From: VFMC01 sp040380855
GTDB taxonomy: Bacteria > Actinomycetota > Acidimicrobiia > Acidimicrobiales > Ilumatobacteraceae
DNA: 64,000 nt
Reading direction: 5' to 3'
Assembly (NCBI GenBank): GCA_040380855.1
Contig: JBEIIG010000005.1
Coordinates: 37,010-101,009 of the forward strand
Part shown: in pieces, positions 53,957 to 61,539 of the stretch
Layout: each line of letters opens with the position of its first letter
Numbering within the stretch: position 1 is the stretch's first letter
Made by a program: the position numbers and the translations under genes
The notes under the pieces: generated by a model
Told to the model about the DNA's origin: nothing
The model's input: only the letters and a program-made list of their open reading frames with translations
The model's database searches: none

Positions 53957-55566
53957 CGATCTGCTCCGGCGTCGTCGTTGCGGGCCGTTCGTGTGCGCCC
54001 GTCCGACAGCAGCGCTGCGGCGTGCTCGCGGGCCACGCCTGTATCGGGGGTGCCCGACAGCATCCGGGCGATCTCGGCCACGCGGTCGTCGCCGGCCACC
54101 TCGGTGGCGCTGGCGACGGTCACCCCGTCGACGACCCGTTTGGCCACCACCACCTGTCGGTCGGCCAGTGCGGCGACCTGGGCCAGATGGGTGACGACGA
54201 GCACCTGGTGCCGTTCGCCCAGCGCGGCCAGCGCCCGGCCGACGGCGGTTGCCGCGGCGCCGCCGATACCGGCATCGACCTCGTCGAAGATCAACGTGCC
54301 GGGGGCCTCGCTCAGCACCAAGCGCAGCGCCAGCATGGCTCGCGCCAGCTCTCCGCCCGATGCCACCTTGGCGAGTGGAAGCGCCGGCATGCCCGGGTTG
54401 GCGCTGAACAGCAGCGTCACGTCGTCGCCCGGGTCGTCGTCGCCCACGACCACCCGCAGTTCTGCTCGTGGCATGGCGAGCGTGCGCAGCGGCACCTCCA
54501 CCGCAGCGCCCAGTGCCGAGGCCGCCGATCGCCGTCGTTCGCCCACCACGTGCGCCGCTTCACGCTCGACAGCGACGGCGTCGACGCGCTCACGTTCGAG
54601 TCGGGCGACGCTGTGGGCGTAGCCGGTCAACTCGTCGAGCCGGGCGCGGGTCTGCTGGCGGAACTCGAGCACGTCGGCCAGGGTGTCGCCGTACTTCCGG
54701 CGCAGCGTGCGCAGTATCTGCCGCCGCTGGCGCACCTCGTTCAGCCGCTCCGGATCGTCGTCGATCGATTCACTCGCTCGGCGCAGTTCGTGGGCGATGT
54801 CGGCCAGTTCGGCGCTGGCGGAACGGATCCGATCGGCCATCTCGCGGAACGGCGACCGGCTGCCCAGCGCTGCGACAGCACTGTTCACCGAGTCGATCGA
54901 TCCGCCGTCGTCGGTGAGTGCCGCCAGTGCGATCGCCGCCGCTTCTCGGTGTGCCTGGGCACCGGCCAAGACGTCTTCGAGGCGGTCGAGTTCGGCCTCC
55001 TCCTCGGGGTCGTCGATGTCGGCTGCGTCGAGTTCGTCGAGTTGGAAGCGCAGCAGGTCGATCTCGCGTTCGCGGGTGCGGGCGTCGCCTCCGAGCGCAG
55101 CGAGGGCGGCGTCGATCTCGGTCAGCCGACCGCGTGCGGCGCGCAGGGGCCCGTGGTCGACACCGGCGAAGCGGTCGAGTGCCTCGCGCTGTGTGCCCGC
55201 GCCGAGCAGGCTCTGGTGAGCGTGTTGGCCGTGGATGTCGACGAGCCGTTCGGCGTGCTCGGCCAGGTTGGTGACGGTGGCCAAGCGACCGTTCACGTAC
55301 GCCCGCGAACGGCCCTCGATCGGCACGACACGAGCCAGCACCACCTCGTCGTCGCCGACGACGAAGCGCCCTTCCACCCGTGCTTCGGTGGCACCGGGTC
55401 GCACCATCGCCGGGTCGGCTCGCCCACCCACCAGCAGACTGATCGCCTCGATCAGCATCGTCTTGCCGGCTCCGGTCTCACCGGTCAGCACCGTCAAGCC
55501 GTCGCCCAGCACCAGTTCGAGCGACTCGATCACGCCGAGGTCTTCGATGTGCAGCTCGGTGAGCAT
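53953..55566 (-). CDS. recN: DNA repair protein RecN
   Basis: SMC-like ATPase for double-strand-break repair, 537 residues. Walker A GETGAGKT at 29-36, DIHGQHAHQSLL, a central coiled coil (about 150-340), signature VASGGELARAMLALRL and Walker B TLIFDEVDAGIGG. The ATG at 55566 shares one base with the nadK stop. The central coil is a little short compared with E. coli RecN (553). Confidence 0.95.
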   Translation of the reverse strand: MLTELHIEDLGVIESLELVLGDGLTVLTGETGAGKTMLIEAISLLVGGRADPAMVRPGATEARVEGRFVVGDDEVVLARVVPIEGRSRAYVNGRLATVTNLAEHAERLVDIHGQHAHQSLLGAGTQREALDRFAGVDHGPLRAARGRLTEIDAALAALGGDARTREREIDLLRFQLDELDAADIDDPEEEAELDRLEDVLAGAQAHREAAAIALAALTDDGGSIDSVNSAVAALGSRSPFREMADRIRSASAELADIAHELRRASESIDDDPERLNEVRQRRQILRTLRRKYGDTLADVLEFRQQTRARLDELTGYAHSVARLERERVDAVAVEREAAHVVGERRRSAASALGAAVEVPLRTLAMPRAELRVVVGDDDPGDDVTLLFSANPGMPALPLAKVASGGELARAMLALRLVLSEAPGTLIFDEVDAGIGGAAATAVGRALAALGERHQVLVVTHLAQVAALADRQVVVAKRVVDGVTVASATEVAGDDRVAEIARMLSGTPDTGVAREHAAALLSDGRTRTARNDDAGADR

Positions 55567-56465
55567 CAGCGATCGGCCAATCCGAACTTGCTCTTCAAGA
55601 TGCTGTGGAAGCGGTGCTGGCCGAAGCGGACGAACTGCGCGGTCGCTGCCGACGCAGTGAACGACACGGTGTCGCCCTCGCTCAGCGTCACGGTCTGTCG
55701 GCCGTCGACCGACAGCACGACGGGCCGGTGCCCGGCGACTTCGACCTCCACCCACTCGTCGGGGTCGAGCACCAACGACCGGTCGAACAGCATGTGCGGC
55801 GACACCGGGGTGAGCAGCAGCGCCCGATGGCGAGGCGACACCACCGGGCCTCGCGCCGACAGCGAGTACGCAGTGGAACCGGTGGGTGTGGCCACGATCA
55901 GCCCATCGGCGGCGTACGACGTGAACGCTGCCCCGTCGATGCGCACCTGCAGGCGCACCGTGTGGCCGGGTTCGAGCTTTTCGACCACACCCTCGTTGAG
56001 CGCCCGGAACCGCAGCTCGCCGCGGTCGCCGCGAGGGGCGACGACGACGTCGAGCATCATCCGTTCCTCGACCTGCCATCCGCTGTCAGGCACGTCGGCT
56101 CCCTCAGGGGTCGTCGTCGGATGACCATCGCGCCCCACGCACCGTTCCAGTGCACCGATCATTCCGTGGGGTTCGACCTCGGTGAGATACCCCAGCAGGC
56201 CGACGTTCACACCGATGATCGGCACGGCGGCACCGCCCAGCAACTGCACCGACCGCAGCATCGTGCCGTCGCCACCGAGGCTCACGAGCAGGTCGGCTGT
56301 CGCCGGGTCGTCGCTGGCGGCGAGGTCGTCGAGCCCGACCGCAGTGGCGTCGTCGGGCAGCATCCAGGCGTGATGCCCGCGTTCGGACAACCAGACCGCG
56401 GCCGTTCGGGCGAGCGCGACGGCTTCAGCGCGTCGGCGATGGGGAACGAGCAGTACCCGTGTCAT
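55566..56465 (-). CDS. nadK: NAD kinase
   Basis: Makes NADP from NAD with ATP or polyphosphate; 299 residues. GGDGTMLR at 64-71, NEGVV in the second domain, and the glycine-rich ADGLIVATPTGSTAYSLSA are all intact. Start overlaps the tlyA stop by 4 bp (ATGA), and the end overlaps recN by one base, as in most actinobacteria. Confidence 0.96.
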   Translation of the reverse strand: MTRVLLVPHRRRAEAVALARTAAVWLSERGHHAWMLPDDATAVGLDDLAASDDPATADLLVSLGGDGTMLRSVQLLGGAAVPIIGVNVGLLGYLTEVEPHGMIGALERCVGRDGHPTTTPEGADVPDSGWQVEERMMLDVVVAPRGDRGELRFRALNEGVVEKLEPGHTVRLQVRIDGAAFTSYAADGLIVATPTGSTAYSLSARGPVVSPRHRALLLTPVSPHMLFDRSLVLDPDEWVEVEVAGHRPVVLSVDGRQTVTLSEGDTVSFTASAATAQFVRFGQHRFHSILKSKFGLADR

Positions 56466-57220
56466 CCGGCGCTCACCTCCTCCCGGACGGTCGCATGCAC
56501 GAGGAACTCATGATTACCGTCGGCTCCGGTGATCGGCGAGTCGCACCAGGCGATCACCGTGCATCCCGCACGTACCAGCGCGTCGGCGACCTCGTCGCGA
56601 ACCCGAGCATGGATGGCGGGGTCGGTGATCACGCCCTGCCCCTTGGCCACGTCGCGGCGGCCCGCTTCGAACTGCGGTTTCACCAACAGCACCAGATCGG
56701 CGCCGGGCGCGGCCACCTCCACCAGTGTCGGGATCACTCGCGTCAGCGAGATGAACGACACGTCGGCGACGATCAGCGACGGGGCCATCGCGAGGTGCTC
56801 ACCGGTGAGCAACCGCACGTTGAACCGTTCGATCACCTCCACCCGTGCGTCGTCGCGGATCCGCGGGTGCAGTTGGCCGTGGCCCACGTCGAGCGCCACC
56901 ACCCGTTGGGCGCCACGCTGCAGGACACAGTCGGTGAAGCCGCCCGTCGATGCGCCCACGTCGAGCACCGAGCGACCCGCCGGGTCGATTGCGAACACAT
57001 CGAGAGCACGAGCGAGTTTGTCGCCGCCCCGGCTCACGAAGCGGGGCGGTTCACCGGTGAGCACCACCGGGTCGCCCGGGCCGACGAGTCGGCTCGGTTT
57101 GTCGGCCACGGCGCCGCCGACCAGCACTCGGTGCAGGTCGATCATCCGGCTCGCCTCGGTACGACTGGAGACCAGTCCACGTCGCACCATCTCAGCGTCG
57201 AGTCGAGACCGGCGCGACAC
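56462..57220 (-). CDS. tlyA: TlyA-family 16S/23S rRNA 2'-O-methyltransferase
   Basis: rRNA cytidine 2'-O-methyltransferase, 252 residues; in mycobacteria it sets capreomycin sensitivity. N-terminal S4 RNA-binding domain (RLDAEMVRRGLVSSRTEAS), linker and FtsJ-like domain with LDVGASTGGFTDCVLQRG, DVSFISL and KPQFEAGR. GTG start at 57220, 3 bp after the phasin-like stop. Its C terminus overlaps nadK. Confidence 0.95.
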   Translation of the reverse strand: MSRRSRLDAEMVRRGLVSSRTEASRMIDLHRVLVGGAVADKPSRLVGPGDPVVLTGEPPRFVSRGGDKLARALDVFAIDPAGRSVLDVGASTGGFTDCVLQRGAQRVVALDVGHGQLHPRIRDDARVEVIERFNVRLLTGEHLAMAPSLIVADVSFISLTRVIPTLVEVAAPGADLVLLVKPQFEAGRRDVAKGQGVITDPAIHARVRDEVADALVRAGCTVIAWCDSPITGADGNHEFLVHATVREEVSAG

Positions 57221-57223
57221 GTG

Positions 57224-57751
57224 TCAGGGCTTTGCGGCCTTCTTGGTCGCCACCTTGGCAACGCCCGAGGGACCCGCGGGCGCCTTCTTGGCAGCCGGAG
57301 CCTGCTTCGCAGCAGCCTTCGTGGCGGGCGCCTTCTTCGCGGCGGCCTTCTTCGCGGCCGGAGCCTTCTTCGCGGCCGGAGCCTTCTTCGCAGCAGCCTT
57401 CTTCGCGGCCGGGGCCTTCTCGGCCACAGGTGCCGGCGCCTGCTCGGCGGGAGCAGCCGACGAACCCACGCCCAGCTTCGCGGCGAGGTCCTCCAGACGA
57501 TGCTCCACACCGTCGAGGCGGTCGGTGAAGCGAGCGATCTGCTTGTTCACCTCGGCCTGCACCGTGGCCACCAACTGCTCACTGGTGGTGCGGCCCCGCT
57601 CGAGCAGCTCCTGCACGGTCTTCTCTGCGTCCTTACGACGCACCTGACCGTTGTGCACGAGTTCGCGGACCAACTTCTCGGCCGACGACTGCGACATCTC
57701 GGTGAACTGCATCCCGGCGTCGAGGAAGCGCTTGATCATGTTTCGAGGCAT
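57224..57751 (-). CDS. Phasin-like protein with Lys/Ala/Pro-rich histone-like tail
   Basis: 175 residues in two parts. Residues 1-93 are helical and probably coiled coil (SSAEKLVRELVHNGQVRRKD, VQELLERGRTTSEQLVATV, RLDGVEHRLEDLAAKLG), resembling phasin-type proteins. Residues about 100-175 are a basic low-complexity tail of KKAPAA and KKAAA units, like histone H1 or PhaF tails that bind DNA. ATG at 57751; the gene sits between the NagD-like phosphatase and tlyA. Polyhydroxyalkanoate-granule binding is possible, but no PHA gene is in the window; nucleoid association is the alternative. Confidence 0.8.
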   Translation of the reverse strand: MPRNMIKRFLDAGMQFTEMSQSSAEKLVRELVHNGQVRRKDAEKTVQELLERGRTTSEQLVATVQAEVNKQIARFTDRLDGVEHRLEDLAAKLGVGSSAAPAEQAPAPVAEKAPAAKKAAAKKAPAAKKAPAAKKAAAKKAPATKAAAKQAPAAKKAPAGPSGVAKVATKKAAKP

Positions 57752-57835
57752 GCCGGAACTCTACCGATGGTGCAGTACGGAACGGCCGCGCCATGTCGGC
57801 GCGTCGTCGGCGTCACACCTGCTCAGCACATGTGC

Positions 57836-58657
57836 TCAGCGAGGTTGGTGGTGCTCCGTCGCCAGCAGCTGCGCCACCACGGCGGCCAGGTTGTCGCCCG
57901 TCAGGTCGGGGGCGGGTTCCACGGCGGTCCCTGCCGCGGTGACGCCCGACCACACCTGCGCATAGCGGCATCCGAGCCGCCGGGCGAACAAGCCGTCGGT
58001 CTCGGGGCGATCGCCCACCATCACGGCGGCTCGGGCCGGCCCGTCGCCCACCCGCTGGCGCACCAACGACGCCATCGGTTCGTGCGGCTTACCGGCGACC
58101 ACCGGTGGGGTCCCGGCCGCGACGCTCACGGCCGCCAGGATGGCGCCGCCTCCGGGAATCGGCCCGTCGGGGGTGGGATAGGTGGCATCGTCGTTGGTGC
58201 CGATCAGGCGGGCACCCGTGCGAACCGCACCTGCAGCGGCGCGCAGCGCGTCGTAGTCGAACCGGCGATTCATGCCCACCACGACAGCCGTGCACGGTTC
58301 GTCGTTGCTCGCTCGGGCGCCTCGCTCCTCGAGGGCCTCCACCACGCCGGGTCCGCCGCACACGTGCACGGTTTCCCCCGGTTCCACCAGCAGGGCTGCA
58401 GCGAGCGCCGACGTCAGCACGTCACCCTCGGCCGGGATGCCGATCCGGGCGAGTGCCTCCTCCTGCTCGGCCAGGCGTGCCGCCGAGTTGTTGGTCACGA
58501 ACAACACGCGCACGCCAGCGGCGCGCAGCGCGGCGATCGCCTCGACCGATCCCGGGATCGGTTGGTGCGCGAGCCAGACGACGCCGTCGAGATCGAGCAG
58601 CACCACCGGCGGTCGCGCAGCGTTCGTCGAGGGGTTGTCGGTCGTCACGGTGGCCAT
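57836..58657 (-). CDS. HAD-superfamily phosphatase, NagD/glycerol-3-phosphatase type
   Basis: Cytosolic HAD-IIA phosphatase of 273 residues. Motif I VVLLDLDGVVWLAH, motif II FVTNNSAARL, motif III GKPHEP and motif IV MVGDRPETDGLFA are intact, with a large alpha/beta cap between II and III. Its position two genes before tlyA matches the mycobacterial glycerol-3-phosphate phosphatase locus, supporting a role in glycerophospholipid recycling. The ATG at 58657 lies 30 bp from the divergent DUF1015 gene. Sugar phosphates are an alternative substrate. Confidence 0.88.
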   Translation of the reverse strand: MATVTTDNPSTNAARPPVVLLDLDGVVWLAHQPIPGSVEAIAALRAAGVRVLFVTNNSAARLAEQEEALARIGIPAEGDVLTSALAAALLVEPGETVHVCGGPGVVEALEERGARASNDEPCTAVVVGMNRRFDYDALRAAAGAVRTGARLIGTNDDATYPTPDGPIPGGGAILAAVSVAAGTPPVVAGKPHEPMASLVRQRVGDGPARAAVMVGDRPETDGLFARRLGCRYAQVWSGVTAAGTAVEPAPDLTGDNLAAVVAQLLATEHHQPR

Positions 58658-58687
58658 CGTGCCATGCGGCCTGCCATTGTTGTGCAC

Positions 58688-59872
58688 ATGCCTCGATTCG
58701 AACCGTTCGCCGCACTCCGCTTCGCGCCCTCGCTCCCGCTCGGCGACGTCACCGCGCCGCCCTACGACGTACTGTCGGCCGCCGACACCGACGCGCTCGC
58801 GGCCCGCCATCCGCGCAACATCGTCGCCGTCGACGTGCCACGTCCCGACGACGACCCCGACCGCTACACCCGTTCGGCGGCGGTGCTCTCCGATTGGTGC
58901 ACCAACGGCACGCTGGCGCGCGATCCGCGTCCGTCGTTCACCCTCTACCGGATGGCCTTCACCACCGAGGCGGGTACGCGCCGCGAGACGGTCGGGGTGC
59001 TCGGCGCACTCGAAGTGGTCGACCTCGGCGCTGGCGGGGTGCTGCCACACGAGCGCACCACTCCCAAGGCCACCACCGATCGGCTCGATCTCACCCGCGC
59101 CACCGAGGCCAACCTGTCGCCCGTCTGGGGACTGTCGCTCACCGCCGGCCTCACCGACGTGCTGGCCGCACCGGGCGAGCCGATGGGCTCGTTCGTCGAC
59201 GACAACGGCGTCACCCACACCGTCGAGCGCGTCGACGAGCCGTCGCGGGTCGCCGAGATCGCCGCAGCGGTGTCGGCCAATCCGGTGCTCATCGCCGACG
59301 GACACCACCGCTACGCGATCAGCCGCACCTACCGCGACGAACGCCGCGCTACCGACGGCGCCGGCCCTTGGGATCTCACGCTCACCTATGTCGGCGAGCT
59401 CGTCGAGTCGCAGTTGAGCATCGACGCGATCCACCGGCTCTATCGAGGCATGTCGGTCGATGCCCTCACAGCCGTGCTCGCCCAGTCGTTCGAGCTGTCA
59501 CCGGCCGGTCCCGTCGATGCCACGTTCGCCCAGCAGGTCGTCACCCGCGGTGCGCTGTGCCTGGTGCACGCCGATGGCACCGGCACCTGGCTCACGCCTC
59601 GTCCCGAGCAGTTCGCGGGTATCCGCGCGCTCGACGGTGCGCTGCTCGAGCACGCGCTGCGCGATGCCGCGGTCGACGTGTCGTACCAGCACGGTGTGCA
59701 GCACGTCGTCGATCTGGTGCGCGGCGGCTCGGTCGAGGCAGGCATCCTCATCCGCCCGACCGGTATCGACGAGATCCGCCGCACCGCCGACGAAGGCCTG
59801 CTCATGCCCCCGAAGTCGACGTTCTTCACGCCCAAGTTGCGCACCGGCCTGGTGATGCGCCCGCTCGACTGA
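58688..59872 (+). CDS. DUF1015 family protein
   Basis: 394-residue cytosolic protein of the DUF1015 family. Recognised by FEPFAALRF at the N terminus, TAPPYDVLS, GVLPHERTTPKATTDRLDL, and the central LIADGHHRYAISRTYRDER with its conserved DGHHR. Ends near MPPKSTFFTPKL, also typical. The molecular function is not established; enzyme-like conserved His and Asp suggest a catalytic role. The ATG at 58688 is the first in frame after the divergent 30-bp gap. It converges on the aldolase gene across a terminator. Confidence 0.88.
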   Translation: MPRFEPFAALRFAPSLPLGDVTAPPYDVLSAADTDALAARHPRNIVAVDVPRPDDDPDRYTRSAAVLSDWCTNGTLARDPRPSFTLYRMAFTTEAGTRRETVGVLGALEVVDLGAGGVLPHERTTPKATTDRLDLTRATEANLSPVWGLSLTAGLTDVLAAPGEPMGSFVDDNGVTHTVERVDEPSRVAEIAAAVSANPVLIADGHHRYAISRTYRDERRATDGAGPWDLTLTYVGELVESQLSIDAIHRLYRGMSVDALTAVLAQSFELSPAGPVDATFAQQVVTRGALCLVHADGTGTWLTPRPEQFAGIRALDGALLEHALRDAAVDVSYQHGVQHVVDLVRGGSVEAGILIRPTGIDEIRRTADEGLLMPPKSTFFTPKLRTGLVMRPLD

Positions 59873-59940
59873 CACCGGACACTCGCCGGATACCAGGTCA
59901 CCGACCTGAGGAGTGGGTTGCCGGGTTCCAGCACCTATCG

Positions 59941-59973
59941 GTCGGGCCCTGGGTCGCACTGCCCAGGCCCGAC
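59941..59973. terminator. Bidirectional terminator-like hairpin between DUF1015 and aldolase genes
   Basis: Arms 59941-59953 (GTCGGGCCCTGGG) and 59962-59973 pair with one bulged C and an 8-nt loop. It sits in the 117-bp convergent gap. No T tract on either side, as is common in high-GC actinobacteria. Confidence 0.65.
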
Positions 59974-59989
59974 CAGCGCCGGCCCGGGC

Positions 59990-60877
59990 TCAGGTGCGCG
60001 AGGCGGCGAAGATCGAGCCGATCGCGGCATCGAGCGTCGCGTCGAACTCGGCGTCGCTCTGCTGGGCGTTGAGGCCCTCGGTGAGTGCTCGCGAGAAACT
60101 GGCGATGATGCCGTGATTGCGGGCAAGGCGAGCGTTGGCATCGTCGCGGCTGTACCCACCCGACAAGGCCACGACTCGAAGCACCCTGGGGTGTTCGACG
60201 AGGTCGAGGTAGAAGTCGTCGACCGTGGGCAACGTGAGCTTCAACATCACCGGCTGGTCGGCCGGTTGGTGCTCGAGCTGGTTCAGGATCGACGCCTTCA
60301 ACAGCGCCTCGGCCTGTTCCTTGGTGGGGCTGTTGATGTCGACCTCGGGCTCGATGATGGGCATCAGCCCTGCACCGAGGATCTGACGACCGACCTCGAA
60401 CTGCTGAGCGACCACGGCATCGATGGCGGCAGCGTCGGCGTCCTTGATCACCGAACGCATCTTGGTCCCGAATACTCCCTTTGCACGGGCTCGACCGAGC
60501 AGGTCGTCGAGACCGGTGATCGGCTTCATCAGTTGCACGCCATCGGCCTCGTCGAGCAGACCTTTGTCGACTTTCAGGAACGGCACCACGTGCTTGACCG
60601 ACCAGAGGTAATCGGCGCTGCCACGACCCTCGATCTCGCGGTCCATCGTCCCTTCGAACAAGATGGCGCCGAGCACGCGGTCGCCGGTGAACGCCGGGCT
60701 GGTGATCATCCGCGAACGCATCGCGTGCATCAGTCGGAACATCTCCTCGTCGCCGGAGTAGCTGCTCTCGTCGATGCCGTACAGCTTCAACGCCTTGGGC
60801 GTGCTCCCCCCGCTCTGGTCGAGCGCGGCGATGAACCCTTCGCCGGTGCGGACGCGTTCGAACTGCTCGGAATTCAT
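59990..60877 (-). CDS. Fructose-bisphosphate aldolase, class I
   Basis: Schiff-base aldolase of glycolysis and gluconeogenesis, 295 residues, matching the bacterial class I form. Visible: FIAALDQSGGSTPKALKLYG at the N terminus, LWSVKHVVPFLKVDKGL, IIEPEVDI, VMLKLTLPT with the likely imine-forming Lys, and VALSGGYSRDDAN for the phosphate site. ATG at 60877 with an AGGT element about 10 nt upstream. A hairpin separates it from the SSB-like gene. It ends at the shared terminator. Confidence 0.93.
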   Translation of the reverse strand: MNSEQFERVRTGEGFIAALDQSGGSTPKALKLYGIDESSYSGDEEMFRLMHAMRSRMITSPAFTGDRVLGAILFEGTMDREIEGRGSADYLWSVKHVVPFLKVDKGLLDEADGVQLMKPITGLDDLLGRARAKGVFGTKMRSVIKDADAAAIDAVVAQQFEVGRQILGAGLMPIIEPEVDINSPTKEQAEALLKASILNQLEHQPADQPVMLKLTLPTVDDFYLDLVEHPRVLRVVALSGGYSRDDANARLARNHGIIASFSRALTEGLNAQQSDAEFDATLDAAIGSIFAASRT

Positions 60878-60911
60878 GGCGAGGTACCTCTCATCGAGAA
60901 TCGAGAATCGT

Positions 60912-60929
60912 GCCCGGCCACGACCGGGC
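60912..60929 (-). terminator. Short hairpin after the SSB-like gene
   Basis: Perfect 6-bp GC stem GCCCGG/CCGGGC with a 6-nt loop, 3 bp past the SSB-like stop and followed on the minus strand by an A/T-richer stretch (ACGATTCTCGATTCTCG). It may weakly terminate before the aldolase gene or sit in its leader. Confidence 0.45.
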
Positions 60930-60931
60930 GA

Positions 60932-61294
60932 TCACCCCGAGCGTAGTGCCCCACCTCCGTCGGCACCGAGCGACTCGACGAGGCGGTCGACCACCCGGCG
61001 CGCTCGCCGTCGGTCGTTCGCAGGCACCACCTCGGCGGCCAGCACCTCGGTACGACTCTGCGTGCCGCTGGCGAGGCGGAAGAACCGCCGTCGCACCACG
61101 CCGCGCACCAGCACCTCGTCGCCGGCGTTCCAGTCGGGCGCTCTCGGCGGGTCGAACCACGCCACCGGCACCGACGCCGACGTCCCGTCGGCAGTGACGG
61201 TGGTGACCTCGAGCGTGTAGAGCGTCGAGCCCGACGCAAGGGTGCGTGCCACCGGCACGCTGCTGAGATGTCCACGCAGGACGACAATGTTCAT
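60932..61294 (-). CDS. Single-stranded DNA-binding protein-like OB-fold protein
   Basis: 120-residue OB-fold protein of the SSB family. MNIVVLRGHLSSVPVART and the strand YTLEVTTVTADG match the SSB start, and AGDEVLVRGVVRRRFFR is the strand-turn-strand of the fold. It lacks the flexible Gly/Pro-rich region and acidic DDDIPF tip that recruits repair proteins, ending GGGALRSG. So it is probably a specialised paralogue, not the main replication SSB. ATG at 61294; frames extending upstream run into a tandem repeat and are rejected. Confidence 0.8.
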   Translation of the reverse strand: MNIVVLRGHLSSVPVARTLASGSTLYTLEVTTVTADGTSASVPVAWFDPPRAPDWNAGDEVLVRGVVRRRFFRLASGTQSRTEVLAAEVVPANDRRRARRVVDRLVESLGADGGGALRSG

Positions 61295-61430
61295 GGCAGC
61301 CCCCTGACGGCCCAGCGGGCCGCCGTGTGGTGAGTCGATGCAGTCGGGGGAAGCCAGTGCAGTGTCGCATCGGGGTGTGACACAGTGACAGTGCTCGACG
61401 ATCACCCGGCTCAACCACCATCGAGTACGC

Positions 61431-61505
61431 CAGTATCCAGTCCGCCGAGATCCAGCGCGCCAGTATCCAGTGCGCCGGCTCGGTATCCAGCGAGCCGGTA
61501 TCCAG
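61431..61505. repeat. Intergenic tandem repeat with 15-bp period
   Basis: ATCCAG recurs at 61435, 61450, 61465, 61485 and 61500 (spacings 15, 15, 20, 15) within units like GCCAGTATCCAGTGC; GCCGGCTCGG occurs twice. It lies in the 245-bp gap between the RGG/TPR gene and the SSB-like gene, 137-211 bp upstream of the latter's start. The rest of the gap shows no gene. Confidence 0.85.
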
Positions 61506-61539
61506 TGCGCCGGCTCGGCGGCCGTCTCACCGAGCGGCT

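Noticed and set aside
61431..61505. Possible CRISPR array
   Set aside because: Units are 15-20 bp with no unique spacers of uniform length and no cas genes nearby; it is a minisatellite.
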